In this document: one piece after another, positions 36,566 through 44,351 of the stretch
Numbering within the stretch: the stretch's first letter is position 1
How the letters are laid out: each line of letters starts with the position of its first letter
NCBI RefSeq assembly: GCF_013155385.1
Contig: NZ_JABJUQ010000007.1
Span: 3,967,170 to 4,031,169 of the forward strand
Length of the DNA stretch: 64,000 bases
DNA from: Bacillus sp. WMMC1349
Lineage (GTDB): Bacteria; Bacillota; Bacilli; Bacillales; Bacillaceae
Direction: 5' to 3'
Notes under the pieces: model-generated
Databases searched by the model: none
Told to the model about the DNA's origin: nothing
The model's input: the letters and a program-made list of their open reading frames with translations, nothing else
Program-made: the position numbers and the translations under genes

Positions 36566-37003
36566 ATGTTAAATAGATCAATTATTGTTGGACGCTTAAC
36601 TAAAGATCCAGAGTTAAGATATACCGGCTCAGGTGTTGCTGTTGCAGGATTCACACTTGCGGTTAATCGACCGTTCAAAAATCAAAATGGAGAGTCAGAA
36701 GCAGACTTTATAAACTGTGTGGCTTGGAGAAAGCAGGCTGAAAACGTCGCGAACTTTCTTAAAAAGGGATCATTAGCAGGCGTAGACGGACGATTGCAGA
36801 CACGCAACTATGAAAACCAGCATGGTGGTCGGGTGTTCATTACAGAATTAGTCGCTGAATCAGTTCAATTTCTGGATACAAAAAACAGCAACCAGAATCA
36901 AGGACAGAACCAGAGACAACAGCAAGGAAATAGATTCCTAGATGACCCGTTTGCCAATAATGGAAAGCCGATTGATATAAAAGATTCAGATTTGCCGTTT
37001 TAA
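36566..37003 (+). CDS. ssb: Phage single-stranded DNA-binding protein
   Basis: 145 residues. The OB fold ([37 protein letters not shown]) spans residues 1-105. A Gln/Asn-rich linker leads to the acidic tip DSDLPF, which binds partner proteins. It is shorter than the host SSB (about 170). RBS is GAGAGGGAG. Confidence 0.95.
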   Translation: MLNRSIIVGRLTKDPELRYTGSGVAVAGFTLAVNRPFKNQNGESEADFINCVAWRKQAENVANFLKKGSLAGVDGRLQTRNYENQHGGRVFITELVAESVQFLDTKNSNQNQGQNQRQQQGNRFLDDPFANNGKPIDIKDSDLPF

Positions 37004-37014
37004 GGGGGATAAAC

Positions 37015-37191
37015 ATGATAAGGCGTGTTGTTCAGTGGGTGGCAACAAACTATGATTCTGAGAATCTACAGGTCATTACTGTTTTTGAAGAAGGCATAAA
37101 TAAACAAGCTGCTAAAAATCAAACACCGTTCTGCAGGCGTCACAGGGTACTTTACAAAAGTAAAGGGGGGAATAAATATGAGTTCAAATAA
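37015..37191 (+). CDS. Small phage protein (58 aa), unknown
   Basis: ATG 12 bases after the ssb stop with AAGGGGG as RBS. Basic C-terminal half (FCRRHRVLYKSKGGNKYEFK). Overlaps the following gene by 14 bases in another frame. Confidence 0.5.
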   Translation: MIRRVVQWVATNYDSENLQVITVFEEGINKQAAKNQTPFCRRHRVLYKSKGGNKYEFK

Positions 37192-37348
37192 AAATTGGAG
37201 ATTGCCAGGGGAAGTGAAAGTTTGGAAGATGACAGAGAAAGAACGGTTGGCTTATATCAAAAAGTACCCAATTGTCTACCGAGAGTATTTAAAACCTTCA
37301 CGTAATTTTATATTTGAAAAACAGAATTATTGGGAGGCATGGAAATGA
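37178..37348 (+). CDS. Small phage protein (56 aa), unknown
   Basis: Strong RBS AAAGGGGGG. MSSNKNWRLPGEVKVWKMTE, then KERLAYIKKYPIVYREYL. Aromatic and basic; stop overlaps the next start by ATGA. No family recognised. Confidence 0.55.
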   Translation: MSSNKNWRLPGEVKVWKMTEKERLAYIKKYPIVYREYLKPSRNFIFEKQNYWEAWK

Positions 37349-37743
37349 CACTCTTACAAGGGGAATTCCTAAATCTATACAAGGCAAAATTGAATACCAG
37401 TAAAAAAACATCAGAACAAATTAAAAACGAATTAACTGGGCTAGAACCAAATGAAGAAGAAATTCAAAATTGGCTTAAAATATATGGCTTAATTGCCGGA
37501 GTAGAGGTTATTGTCGCAAAAAGTTGGAGTGGAGACGGGTATTGTCTCGTTAACTGGCTAGAAAAAGATAGTGGAACAATAAAAGAGTTTTTCTACCACT
37601 TAGAACAAGATCCAATGTTCGGCTCCTATTTTGATGAACGAGAAGAGTTTGAGGAAGATTGGCAATCGGGAGAGTATTGTCCGGCCTGTTCAATTGTATT
37701 CAGTGATAAAGATGTTGAAATTATTGAGATAATTGTTCGTTAA
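37345..37743 (+). CDS. Acidic phage protein (132 aa), unknown
   Basis: ATG 37345 chosen because TGGGAGG lies 9 bases upstream and it overlaps the previous stop. Strongly acidic (DEREEFEEDWQSGEYCPACS), with a CPAC pair. It could be a DNA mimic or inhibitor, but this is speculation. Confidence 0.6.
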   Translation: MTLLQGEFLNLYKAKLNTSKKTSEQIKNELTGLEPNEEEIQNWLKIYGLIAGVEVIVAKSWSGDGYCLVNWLEKDSGTIKEFFYHLEQDPMFGSYFDEREEFEEDWQSGEYCPACSIVFSDKDVEIIEIIVR

Positions 37744-37756
37744 AGGAGTTACGAAA

Positions 37757-37903
37757 ATGAAAGAATGCTCAAATTGTGGTGATGAGTTTCAAACAGATGA
37801 AGGTTATCCAACTAATCAAGAAAATAGGTTTGAATGTTGTTGTTCATTAAATTGTTGGCTTGAGCTTATAGATGAAGCGCCTTGGAAAGAAGAAATTGAC
37901 TAA
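37757..37903 (+). CDS. Zinc-ribbon phage peptide (48 aa)
   Basis: MKECSNCGDEFQTDEG, then FECCCSLNCW: six Cys in two clusters suggest one zinc site. RBS AAAGGAG. Function unknown. Confidence 0.6.
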   Translation: MKECSNCGDEFQTDEGYPTNQENRFECCCSLNCWLELIDEAPWKEEID

Positions 37904-37981
37904 TTCACAGTTTAAGAAATTAACGGCATAGTGTTCAGTCGTAGTTGACTAAAAAATAACATAAGACGGGAAGGGAGAATC

Positions 37982-38080
37982 ATGATCTATCTAATTATAG
38001 GAATCATTATTATTGCAGCACCGTTGATTTGGATAGAGTTTACCGAAAGACGTATTGAAAAATGGGAAAAAGAAAAGTAG
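37982..38080 (+). CDS. Small single-span membrane peptide (32 aa)
   Basis: MIYLIIGIIIIAAPLIWIEF forms one membrane helix followed by a charged tail (TERRIEKWEKEK). RBS GGGAAGGGAG. Could act in superinfection control or membrane takeover; this is inference. Confidence 0.6.
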   Translation: MIYLIIGIIIIAAPLIWIEFTERRIEKWEKEK

Positions 38081-38098
38081 AAGAATAGGAGGGATAGG

Positions 38099-38476
38099 AT
38101 GTCTAAACAATTATCTTTTCTTCCAGCTGTGGATGAAAAAGCCGTCCGCAAAGTTGTCATCAAAGAATTGAAAAATTACCGTGCGCTTAAAGTCCAATTG
38201 GAGAACAAAAAGGAATGTTCATCTGCTGGCATAAATACTTTCCCTTCCCTCCGAGATTCATTAAATCTCAATGAACTCAAGGTCAAGCAGATGGAACGCG
38301 CCTTACAAAACAGCTTGGATGAAGAAGAACGGTTAATCATTGAAAAGAAATATCTAACTGCTGCAAGGGTAAAAGATATTCATATCTATATAGAACTCGG
38401 AATGAAAAAGGATACTTATTATGAAATCAAGCAACGCGCTATAAACCGTATAGCTACAGCACTCGGAATTATCTGA
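38099..38476 (+). CDS. ArpU-family phage late transcription regulator
   Basis: 125 residues with the family start MSKQLSFLPAVDEKAVRKVV, a coiled middle and a sigma-region-4-like C-terminal helix-turn-helix (MKKDTYYEIKQRAINRIATA). ArpU proteins sit at the boundary of early and late modules in many Firmicutes phages and are thought to turn on late genes. It is the last early gene and is followed by a terminator and a promoter-like sequence. Confidence 0.88.
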   Translation: MSKQLSFLPAVDEKAVRKVVIKELKNYRALKVQLENKKECSSAGINTFPSLRDSLNLNELKVKQMERALQNSLDEEERLIIEKKYLTAARVKDIHIYIELGMKKDTYYEIKQRAINRIATALGII

Positions 38477-38487
38477 GTGCTTTTTTT
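38458..38487 (+). terminator. Terminator of the early operon
   Basis: AGCACTC (38458-38464) pairs with GAGTGCT (38475-38481), with seven T. It overlaps the arpU stop and ends early transcription. Confidence 0.85.
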
Positions 38488-38488
38488 A

Positions 38489-38520
38489 TCGACAAAATCC
38501 CGACATTTTTCCGATAAAAT
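38489..38520 (+). promoter_or_regulatory. Probable late promoter (ArpU-type)
   Basis: TCGACA (38489-38494) and CCGACA (38499-38504) lie upstream of GATAAAAT (38513-38520). The downstream bases GGGGGACAAAAAGGGGGAC contain a direct repeat. Spacing from the first hexamer is 20 bp, so an activator is likely; ArpU is the candidate. Confidence 0.55.
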
Positions 38521-38526
38521 GGGGGA

Positions 38527-38943
38527 CAAAAAGGGGGACTATTTATGTCTGCATTAGCGATAACATTTACTTATCAAGAATATATGGGAGACGCGCCTTT
38601 CCCTTATCAATGGCGTATCCGGATACGGAACAAAGGTGTTGAGGAATGAAGCCGAACGGGAGGAACATTCTGAGCCTGGATAGCGCTAGTCTTGCGGCAG
38701 CCGTATCGGGGAATAGTATTTTCATTGTACCCATGATCTTACTATGCTTGGCTTCCTCCCGGGGTATGTGTAAGTTCAATTTTATTAAATATAAGCGTGT
38801 TAATGGACTTGGTTGATGTTCTCTGTAAACCGTGTCCAGTGAATCTCAGATAAGACGATTGATGGCAAAGGGAGCCTCTGAGTGTGGGCATGGTTTAGAA
38901 AGAATATAGCCAAGCGCTTTTCCGAAAGGGAGGGTGTTTTTTT
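38527..38943 (+). ncRNA. Candidate structured phage RNA of about 415 nt
   Basis: A gene-poor interval between the late promoter and the packaging genes. Perfect stems: CGGGAGGAA (38657-38665) with TTCCTCCCG (38753-38761); GATACGG (38622-38628) with CCGTATC (38701-38707); ATAGTA (38713-38718) with TACTAT (38740-38745); CTCAGA (38845-38850) with TCTGAG (38877-38882). GGACTTGGTT (38805-38814) pairs with AACCGTGTCC (38828-38837) with one mismatch. It ends in a 12-bp hairpin (38912-38939) with a GAAA loop, rich in G.U pairs, then a T-run. The G.U pairs only form in the plus-strand transcript. No known RNA family is recognised. Confidence 0.6.
38545..38649 (+). CDS. Possible leader peptide (34 aa) at the 5' end of the structured RNA
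   Basis: ATG 38545 follows AAAGGGGGAC closely and reads MSALAITFTYQEYMGDAPFP, then a basic tail to TGA at 38647. It could be a short real gene, or chance. The palindrome CGTATCCGGATACG (38614-38627) lies inside it. Confidence 0.4.
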   Translation: MSALAITFTYQEYMGDAPFPYQWRIRIRNKGVEE

Positions 38944-38963
38944 ATTTGAGGGAGGTATAAAAA

Positions 38964-39314
38964 GTGGATTTTAAAAAGGATTTAGCCAATATGAGTATAT
39001 CTGACCTATTGGAAAGGGTAGTAAATGGTCCATATCAACCGTATCAATCAATCACAACTAAAGAGAAAATGGCACCACCTTTACTTCAAATTGAACTTGA
39101 TGATATTGATTCTCCGCCACGTATTTTTTATAACGGTAAAAAAATTGACAAGATTATAAATGCAGATTTTTCATACTTAACTAGGGATGATTCAACGCTT
39201 AATCCAACGCATATTGACATTGAATTTGTCGATAAAGATAGCAAGTATGGAACAAAAGCAATCGTTTACAATCGATCTCTTTACAACCGAAGGAAGGATA
39301 ACAATGCCACCTAA
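38964..39314 (+). CDS. Late phage protein of unknown function (116 aa)
   Basis: GTG-type start behind GAGGGAGG. Contains LLQIELDDIDSPPRIFYNGK and a C-terminal beta-rich part (THIDIEFVDKDSKYGTKAIV). It precedes the HNH gene, overlapping it by 11 bases. Function not recognised. Confidence 0.65.
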   Translation: MDFKKDLANMSISDLLERVVNGPYQPYQSITTKEKMAPPLLQIELDDIDSPPRIFYNGKKIDKIINADFSYLTRDDSTLNPTHIDIEFVDKDSKYGTKAIVYNRSLYNRRKDNNAT

Positions 39315-39678
39315 GCCGTTAAGGGAGTGTAAGGCCTATGGGTGTAAGGCACTAACTAGAGAAGCCTATTGCCATGATCATAAGCACATCAAGCAAGAGG
39401 AAACAAAACAATACAACAAACATTCAAGAGACAAAACAATTACAAGTTTTTATAAATCAACTGATTGGAAGCAAACAAGACAACTTGCTTTGTTAAGAGA
39501 CAACTATCTTTGTCAGAGATGTTTGAGGGAACATCGCTTCATACCTGCTGACATGGTTCACCACATTGTGGAAGTAAAAGAGGACTGGTCCAAGCGTTTA
39601 GACCTTTCAAACCTTGAAAGTCTCTGTAATGCTTGCCATAACAAGGTTCATGGTGATCGAAGTAAGCTAGGGCAGTAG
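39304..39678 (+). CDS. HNH endonuclease of the packaging module
   Basis: 124 residues from ATG 39304. Zinc Cys pairs CQRC and CNACHNKVHG frame the HNH core MVHHIVEVKEDWSKRLDLSN. In cos phages of this type a small HNH protein next to terminase is needed for cutting the genome at cos. The N-terminus has an extra Cys/His group (YGCKALTREAYCHDH). Confidence 0.92.
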   Translation: MPPKPLRECKAYGCKALTREAYCHDHKHIKQEETKQYNKHSRDKTITSFYKSTDWKQTRQLALLRDNYLCQRCLREHRFIPADMVHHIVEVKEDWSKRLDLSNLESLCNACHNKVHGDRSKLGQ

Positions 39679-39807
39679 GATACCCCCCTACTAAAATCTT
39701 TGGAAAACAACCGTCTGGGGAACGGCGCGCCCTCTTCTGCAAACAAACACCGCTTTTCAAAGTTCCCGAAAAATACAAAATACCCTCTCGGCGATTTGCC
39801 AAGAGGG
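39679..39807 (+). other. Probable cos region
   Basis: The 228 bases between HNH and terminase small subunit have no gene. They hold a run ACCCCCCTA just after the HNH stop (39682-39690), CTGGGGAACGGCGCGCC with a GGCGCGCC palindrome (39724-39731), and an inverted repeat CCCTCT...AGAGGG (39783-39807) with GGC/GCC inside. This is the usual place for a 3'-overhang cos site. The exact nick is not visible. Confidence 0.5.
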
Positions 39808-39906
39808 CTTGATATAAACGATTTGATTGTTAGTTTCATCATAGCATGTTTGACGGAAAAAACAAGCGAAAAAAGAAGATTTTTTTAACGAAATGAGGTG
39901 AAAAAC

Positions 39907-40425
39907 ATGCCGAGACCCGCAAAATCTGCAGCTCTTCAACTAATACAGGGTAATCCGAATAAAAAGAATACTGAGGAATTAGCCACCAGAGCTAAATATG
40001 AAAAACAAATGAAAATGCGTACTGAAAATATTAAGCCTCCTTCATGGTTGGATGATAAGGTAGCTAAAAAAGAATTTAAACGGGTTGCTGCTTTATTGTC
40101 TGAAGTGGATCTCATCACAGAGGCGGATATCAACATGTTGGCCACCTATTGTAAGATTTACTCTCGATATATTTCTATTACAAAAAAAATTGATGAAGAT
40201 GGCATCATGATAAACACAGAAGGGTGTAATGAAAATGGTCAGCCCATCAAGTCGGTTGGTGAAGAACATCCCCTTCTTAAACGCGAGAAAAATTATTATG
40301 ATCAGATGATATCTGCGGCCAACCATTTTGGCCTTACACCGTCTGCACGTGCAAAACTAGCCATCACCAAAACTCAGGAAGAACGAGAAAAGACGGCAGC
40401 GGAAAAGGAGTTTGGTAATGTATGA
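39907..40425 (+). CDS. terS: Terminase small subunit, P27 family
   Basis: 172 residues from ATG 39907 with GAGGTG six bases upstream; an ATG at 39898 is too close to that RBS. Family start RPAKSAALQLIQGNPNKK and helical core (FKRVAALLSEVDLITEADIN). It recognises the phage end and feeds DNA to the large subunit, whose start overlaps its stop. Confidence 0.92.
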   Translation: MPRPAKSAALQLIQGNPNKKNTEELATRAKYEKQMKMRTENIKPPSWLDDKVAKKEFKRVAALLSEVDLITEADINMLATYCKIYSRYISITKKIDEDGIMINTEGCNENGQPIKSVGEEHPLLKREKNYYDQMISAANHFGLTPSARAKLAITKTQEEREKTAAEKEFGNV

Positions 40426-42131
40426 ATACAATTAAACAGTTTATGATTGACTACTCGCGCGATGTGATATCGGGTGAGATTGTGGCGTGTCAAAAACATA
40501 TTTGGGCTTGTCATCGCTTTTTAAATGACATTAAGAGAGAAGGAACAAGGGAGTTCCCTTATATATTTGATGACGAGAAAGCTAGACGGTTTCTTTATTG
40601 GATGACTCAGTTTAAGCATACAAAAGGACCTCTCGCAGGAGAAAATATTGTCCCCGAACCAATCCAAATTTTTATTTTTGGCAATGTGTATGGGTGGGTT
40701 CACAAAGAAACAAGGTATCGCAGATTCACAAAAGTATATTGGCAAGTTGGACGTAAGAACGCGAAAACACAAAGTTTAGCTTGTGTTGCTTCTTATGAAG
40801 CTATGGCAAATGATGAAAATATGTCAGAGGTCTACATTGGGGCAACGAAAACTGAGCAAGCAAAAATATGTTGGAATGAGATCAAAGCACAGATTCTTCA
40901 GTGTGAGCTATTAAATAAACCTGAGCAAAAATATAGGATTGCCTACGGGAAAATTGAACATCCAAAAACACAATCTAAAATTGAGGCACTCTCTAAAGAT
41001 GCAGGGAAAACAGGAGATGGGTTCAATCCTCAGTGCGGAATTATAGACGAATATCACGCACATAAAACATCTGAAATATATGATGTACTTGTTTCTGGTA
41101 TGGCTGCACGAAATCAGCCGTTAATGGTCATTATTACGACTGCCGGTTTTGAATTAAATAACCCTGCCTACCGCGTTGAATATGATTACGTGTCACGCAT
41201 TTTAGATCCAAATAAAGTAGAAACAAATGAGCAGTATTTTGTGATGGTTAATGAATTAGACAAAGGTGATGACATTAAGGATGAGCAGAACTGGATCAAA
41301 GCCAATCCTATTGTTGCTAAAAATGAACATGGACTTAATTATCTGCGTGGAGAGTTGGAAGTTGCCTTGGCTGTACCAGAGAAAATGAGGAACTTTCTGA
41401 CTAAGAATATGAATATCTGGGTTAACATGCGTGAAAATGGCTACATGGACATGCAAGCTTGGAAAGATTGTGGATCTGATCATTTTCCTGATCTATCCGG
41501 CCGGGAGTGCTATGTTGGAATTGACTTATCAAAACGAATTGACCTGACAGCCGTATCTTTTATTTTTCCGTTAGATGATGGGAGCTTTGCTGTAGAAAGT
41601 CATGGTTTTATGCCTGAAGATACATTCTATGAACGTATGAAGACAGATCATGTCCCTTATGACTTGTGGAGGGAGAGGAACTGGTTAACCGTTACTGATG
41701 GTGCTGTAGTTGATTATGACTATATCAGAGCTTATATCAAGAAAATGGAGAAAGAGAAAGGATGGAAAATTAAAGAAATCGGTTACGATCCATATAATGC
41801 GACACAGTTTGCTCAACAGATGGAGGCTGACGGATATGTGATGATTGAAATTAGGCAGGGAGTTGCCACACTTTCAGAGCCTACAAAAGACTTTCGCGAA
41901 AAAGTAAAGGCGAAAAACATCATCCATAATAAAAACGATCTACTGACATGGGCGATGGGTAATGCTGTTACAAAAGTAGATGCTCAAGAAAATATCATGC
42001 TGGACAAATCAAAGTCAACACAACGGATTGACCCTGCTGCAGCCCTTATTAATGCACATGTGAGAGCATCTCAAATTGATATGACGATTGACTTAAATGC
42101 TTATATCAAGTCAGGATCTTTCAGCCTGTAG
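40422..42131 (+). CDS. terL: Terminase large subunit
   Basis: 569 residues. The ATPase domain has a Walker A variant GRKNAKTQSLA near residue 110 and Walker B-like CGIIDEYHAHKT. The RNase-H-like nuclease domain begins near residue 360 with GIDLSKRIDLTAV and a further Asp in GYDPYNATQFAQQM. It pumps DNA into the capsid and cuts it. It groups with HK97-type cos terminases. Confidence 0.95.
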   Translation: MNTIKQFMIDYSRDVISGEIVACQKHIWACHRFLNDIKREGTREFPYIFDDEKARRFLYWMTQFKHTKGPLAGENIVPEPIQIFIFGNVYGWVHKETRYRRFTKVYWQVGRKNAKTQSLACVASYEAMANDENMSEVYIGATKTEQAKICWNEIKAQILQCELLNKPEQKYRIAYGKIEHPKTQSKIEALSKDAGKTGDGFNPQCGIIDEYHAHKTSEIYDVLVSGMAARNQPLMVIITTAGFELNNPAYRVEYDYVSRILDPNKVETNEQYFVMVNELDKGDDIKDEQNWIKANPIVAKNEHGLNYLRGELEVALAVPEKMRNFLTKNMNIWVNMRENGYMDMQAWKDCGSDHFPDLSGRECYVGIDLSKRIDLTAVSFIFPLDDGSFAVESHGFMPEDTFYERMKTDHVPYDLWRERNWLTVTDGAVVDYDYIRAYIKKMEKEKGWKIKEIGYDPYNATQFAQQMEADGYVMIEIRQGVATLSEPTKDFREKVKAKNIIHNKNDLLTWAMGNAVTKVDAQENIMLDKSKSTQRIDPAAALINAHVRASQIDMTIDLNAYIKSGSFSL

Positions 42132-42142
42132 GAGGTGGGAAT

Positions 42143-42331
42143 ATGAAATTTATAAAAAGTATGCAGCCGTTTATAGATGATATCTTACTTATTATAGGGA
42201 TGATATTCATTTCTACTGCCATATATCGAATAAATATCAACGCGGGTTTGATTGCGACCGGTGTTTTTTTATTTTCTCTTGCTGGCTTGTTAGGTGTAGA
42301 TAGGCAGCGTAAGGAGGAAGGAGGGGATTAG
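42143..42331 (+). CDS. Small membrane protein (62 aa) between terminase and portal
   Basis: Two hydrophobic stretches (DDILLIIGMIFISTAIYRIN, AGLIATGVFLFSLAGLLGVD) form a hairpin in the membrane; the C-terminus is charged. Small genes are common at this position in siphoviruses; function unknown. RBS AGGAGGTGG. Confidence 0.7.
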   Translation: MKFIKSMQPFIDDILLIIGMIFISTAIYRININAGLIATGVFLFSLAGLLGVDRQRKEEGGD

Positions 42332-43636
42332 ATGCTATTAAGCCGTTTAAAGGGCGGGGTCAAGAATGAAATCGCAGAAGAGGATAGCGGCTCCCTTCTT
42401 CATCCAGCCAATTGGTTTAGAAATATTTTTGCTGGCACTGAAACCTCATCAGGTGAAAGAGTATCATCAAAAACAGCTGTTCTTCATCCCGATGTTTATG
42501 CATGTGTCATAGTTTTGGCGGATGATATCGCGAAACTGCCAATCAAACTTTTTCAGAATAAAAACGGCAATATCAAACAAGTCCAAAATGATATTAGTGA
42601 GATGATTCTGAACAAAGTCAATGATTATATGACAAGTTTTATTTGGAAAAGGCTTTTGGTCACAAGGCTTTGTACTTGGGGGAACAGTTACAATCTTTTG
42701 CTTTTTGATAAAGACGGAAATGTGACTGGAATCAGACCTTTAAACCCTGAGGCAACAAATACAAATATTGACCCTAATAACGGTCGGGTTTGGTATTCAA
42801 CCACGATTGACAGCAAATATCGTGAGTTTTTTTATGAAGAAGTTCTGCATTTTAAAAACCTTTCTCTTGATGGAATTGTGGGACAAACTCCGATTTCAGT
42901 TATTCGTGACAATATCGGATCAAATCGAGCTGCCACAAAATTCAATGCAAAATTTTATAAAAATGGTGGCGCTCCGTTTGGCGTTGTCAAAGCACCAACT
43001 CTATTAGATAGAGAAAGTAAAAAAATTGTGAGAGAAGACTGGGAGCGTGTAAATGCGGGTCAGTCTATTGCAGTCCTAGACGCTGGTCTCGACTATTCAC
43101 AAGTAACCATGCCGATGAAGGATGCTCAATTTATTGAGTCCATGAAATGGAACCGTCAGCAGATCGCATCTATTTATAAGGTACCACCACATAAAATAGG
43201 TGAACTTGATCGAGCCACTTTCTCTAATATCGAACAACAATCATTGGATTATGTCAAAACGACGTTACAACCTTTAGTGACAAATATAGAACAAGAATTG
43301 AACGATAAAATATTGACAGAAAACCAGTTAAAAAGTGGTTATTACTTTAAATTTAACCTAGAATCAGAACTTCGTGGAGATAGTAAATCTCGTGCTGAGT
43401 TTTATAAAACGATGCAAAGTGTTGGCGCTTTTAGCGTAAACACAATCCTTCAAAAAGAGGACATGACCGGAATTGGAGATATTGGGGATGAGCATTATGG
43501 GAATTTAAATCTTGTTCCTCTTTCAATTATGAAAGAATATCAATTGAACAAAGTAAAAGGGACATCTGATGAACAGAAGGGGGGTGATGGCAACGAAGAA
43601 GAAAAACAAGTATTGGAACATGAAGATTCTGAATGA
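42332..43636 (+). CDS. Portal protein, HK97 family
   Basis: 434 residues. Typical segments: VLHPDVYACVIVLADDIAKL, WGNSYNLLLFDKDG, and IYKVPPHKIGELDRATFSNI. It forms the dodecameric ring through which DNA enters and leaves. The Glu/Asp-rich C-terminus is overlapped by the protease gene. Confidence 0.95.
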   Translation: MLLSRLKGGVKNEIAEEDSGSLLHPANWFRNIFAGTETSSGERVSSKTAVLHPDVYACVIVLADDIAKLPIKLFQNKNGNIKQVQNDISEMILNKVNDYMTSFIWKRLLVTRLCTWGNSYNLLLFDKDGNVTGIRPLNPEATNTNIDPNNGRVWYSTTIDSKYREFFYEEVLHFKNLSLDGIVGQTPISVIRDNIGSNRAATKFNAKFYKNGGAPFGVVKAPTLLDRESKKIVREDWERVNAGQSIAVLDAGLDYSQVTMPMKDAQFIESMKWNRQQIASIYKVPPHKIGELDRATFSNIEQQSLDYVKTTLQPLVTNIEQELNDKILTENQLKSGYYFKFNLESELRGDSKSRAEFYKTMQSVGAFSVNTILQKEDMTGIGDIGDEHYGNLNLVPLSIMKEYQLNKVKGTSDEQKGGDGNEEEKQVLEHEDSE

Positions 43637-44312
43637 TTCTACTGCTGAAATCACACTTTATGGCTCAATAACGGGTGAAGGATGGTTTAGTGAGAGTTCT
43701 TCTAAAGTTTTTCAGTCAGAATTGAAAAGTTTAGGTGATGTAAGCTCTATTGATTTGTACATTAATTCACCTGGAGGAGATGTCTTTGAGGGCCAAGCGA
43801 TTCATTCAATGCTTAAACGTCATAAAGCTAAAATTAATGTTTATGTGGATGCACTGGCTGGAAGTATTGCCTCAGTTATTGCAATGGCGGGGGATAACAT
43901 TACAATGCCAAGTAACGCCATGATGATGATTCATAATCCTTACATGGGAATGGTCGGGAATGCAACAGAATTTCGAAAGGCTGCCGATGATCTTGACAAG
44001 ATCACAGAAAGTATTGTTTCGACATACCTTGATAAAGCTGGTGACAAGCTGGATGATGTTACTTTACATCAATTACTTGATGAAGAAACGTGGCTGACAG
44101 CTGATGAAGCATTACATTATGGTTTGATTGATGAGGTCTCAGAATCAAAGGATGTAGCAGCCTGTATTGATCATCAAATTTTGGCACACTTTAAACATGT
44201 GCCAGGAAAGATAGTTGCTAAAACAGTTGCTGAAAATTCGGCTGAAGAAGCAGGATTGGATGAATTACAAAAACAAAAAATTGATATGAAACTTGAACTC
44301 TTAAATCTTTAA
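43587..44312 (+). CDS. ClpP-like head maturation protease
   Basis: 241 residues from ATG 43587 behind AAGGGGGGTG. ClpP fold: INSPGGDVFEGQAIHSML, catalytic Ser in DALAGSIASVIAMAG, catalytic His in MMIHNPYMGMVG, and an Asp further on. It should cleave the capsid N-terminal region during head maturation. It overlaps the portal gene by 50 bases. Confidence 0.93.
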   Translation: MATKKKNKYWNMKILNDSTAEITLYGSITGEGWFSESSSKVFQSELKSLGDVSSIDLYINSPGGDVFEGQAIHSMLKRHKAKINVYVDALAGSIASVIAMAGDNITMPSNAMMMIHNPYMGMVGNATEFRKAADDLDKITESIVSTYLDKAGDKLDDVTLHQLLDEETWLTADEALHYGLIDEVSESKDVAACIDHQILAHFKHVPGKIVAKTVAENSAEEAGLDELQKQKIDMKLELLNL

Positions 44313-44324
44313 GGGTTCTTTTTT
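44295..44324 (+). terminator. Terminator between protease and capsid genes
   Basis: GAACTCTTAAA (44295-44305) pairs with TTTAAGGGTTC (44308-44318), 11 pairs with one G.T, followed by six T. It covers the end of the protease gene and may adjust capsid expression. Confidence 0.65.
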
Positions 44325-44351
44325 AATGCCACTTTTAAGGAGGACAAGAAT

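Noticed and set aside
38567..38779. 70-codon minus-strand ORF across the candidate RNA
   Set aside because: No RBS, no partner genes on that strand, odd composition, and it lies antisense to strong RNA stems.
38640..39678. Group I or group II intron with HNH homing gene
   Set aside because: No interrupted exon is seen, no clear P7 or domain V, and the HNH gene fits the packaging-associated type beside terminase. GAATATAGCC near 38900 only loosely resembles a group I S element.
39700..39939. Short ORFs on both strands in the HNH-terS gap
   Set aside because: They overlap the cos-like inverted repeat, lack RBS and have no family resemblance.
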